In this document: one piece after another, positions 5,699-5,737 of the stretch | How the letters are laid out: each line of letters opens with the position of its first letter | Numbering within the stretch: the stretch's first letter is position 1 | From: an uncultured Faecalibacterium sp. | GTDB lineage: Bacteria > Bacillota > Clostridia > Oscillospirales > Ruminococcaceae | DNA length: 5,737 nucleotides | NCBI GenBank assembly: GCA_934525405.1 | Contig: CAKSZF010000092.1 | Location: forward strand, 1 to 5,737 | Direction: 5' to 3' | Notes under the pieces: generated by a model | What the model saw: only the letters and a program-made list of their open reading frames with translations | The model's database searches: none | What the model was told of the DNA's origin: nothing | Made by a program: the position numbers and the translations under genes

Positions 5699-5727
5699 TT
5701 GAAGCCGCCGCCGCTTTCTGCTATGAT
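5699..5727 (+). promoter_or_regulatory. Rightward promoter for a gene beyond the window
   Basis: TTGAAG (5699-5704) and TATGAT (5722-5727) are 17 nt apart, and TGC directly before the -10 makes an extended -10 element. The -10 matches 5 of 6. The start would fall at about 5734, so the gene it serves begins outside this sequence. Confidence 0.6.
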
Positions 5728-5737
5728 TATCTTACAG

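Overview
The window looks like chromosomal DNA from a moderately GC-rich Firmicute (class Clostridia), most plausibly an Oscillospiraceae gut anaerobe such as Faecalibacterium or a relative. This is inferred from the strong Shine-Dalgarno sites, sigma-A-type promoters, FMN-riboswitch control of a RibU transporter, and a FolD variant of a kind I associate with Clostridia. No marker gene in the window proves the taxonomy. There is no phage, IS, CRISPR, tRNA or rRNA signal. Gene density is normal, with six protein genes in three convergent or divergent blocks.

Left block (1-855, + strand): the 3' half of an FMN (RFN) riboswitch, an intrinsic terminator, and ribU, the substrate-binding component of an ECF-type riboflavin transporter. 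This is a classic attenuation circuit in which FMN should switch off riboflavin uptake. The block closes with a perfect 38-nt palindrome that probably terminates transcription from both sides.

Middle block (871-3408): a MATE-family multidrug/cation efflux transporter on the - strand and, divergently, a MraY-like polyprenyl-phosphate sugar-phosphate transferase on the + strand. Each has a recognisable promoter in the 165-bp intergenic region. A 13-bp palindrome sits over the -10 box of the MATE promoter. The MraY-like protein is divergent at some normally strict motifs.

Right block (3436-5573, - strand): a compact folate one-carbon operon transcribed fau -> fchA -> folD. Its three enzymes meet at 5,10-methenyl-THF: 5-formyl-THF cyclo-ligase makes it, the FchA/FTCD_C-type protein is predicted to hydrolyse it to 10-formyl-THF, and FolD interconverts it with methylene-THF. 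This FolD lacks the lysine needed for cyclohydrolase activity (Val in its place) and the adjoining glutamine (Phe in its place). That suggests it is a dehydrogenase only, with FchA supplying the missing step. The right edge holds back-to-back promoters, one for this operon and one for a + strand gene beyond the window.

The hairpins at the two convergent junctions (818-855 and 3436-3471) share a 24-nt core with a single difference, which suggests a dispersed terminator-repeat family. I see no wholly new system. The most interesting points are the FolD/FchA division of labour, the shared terminator core and the divergent MraY-like enzyme.
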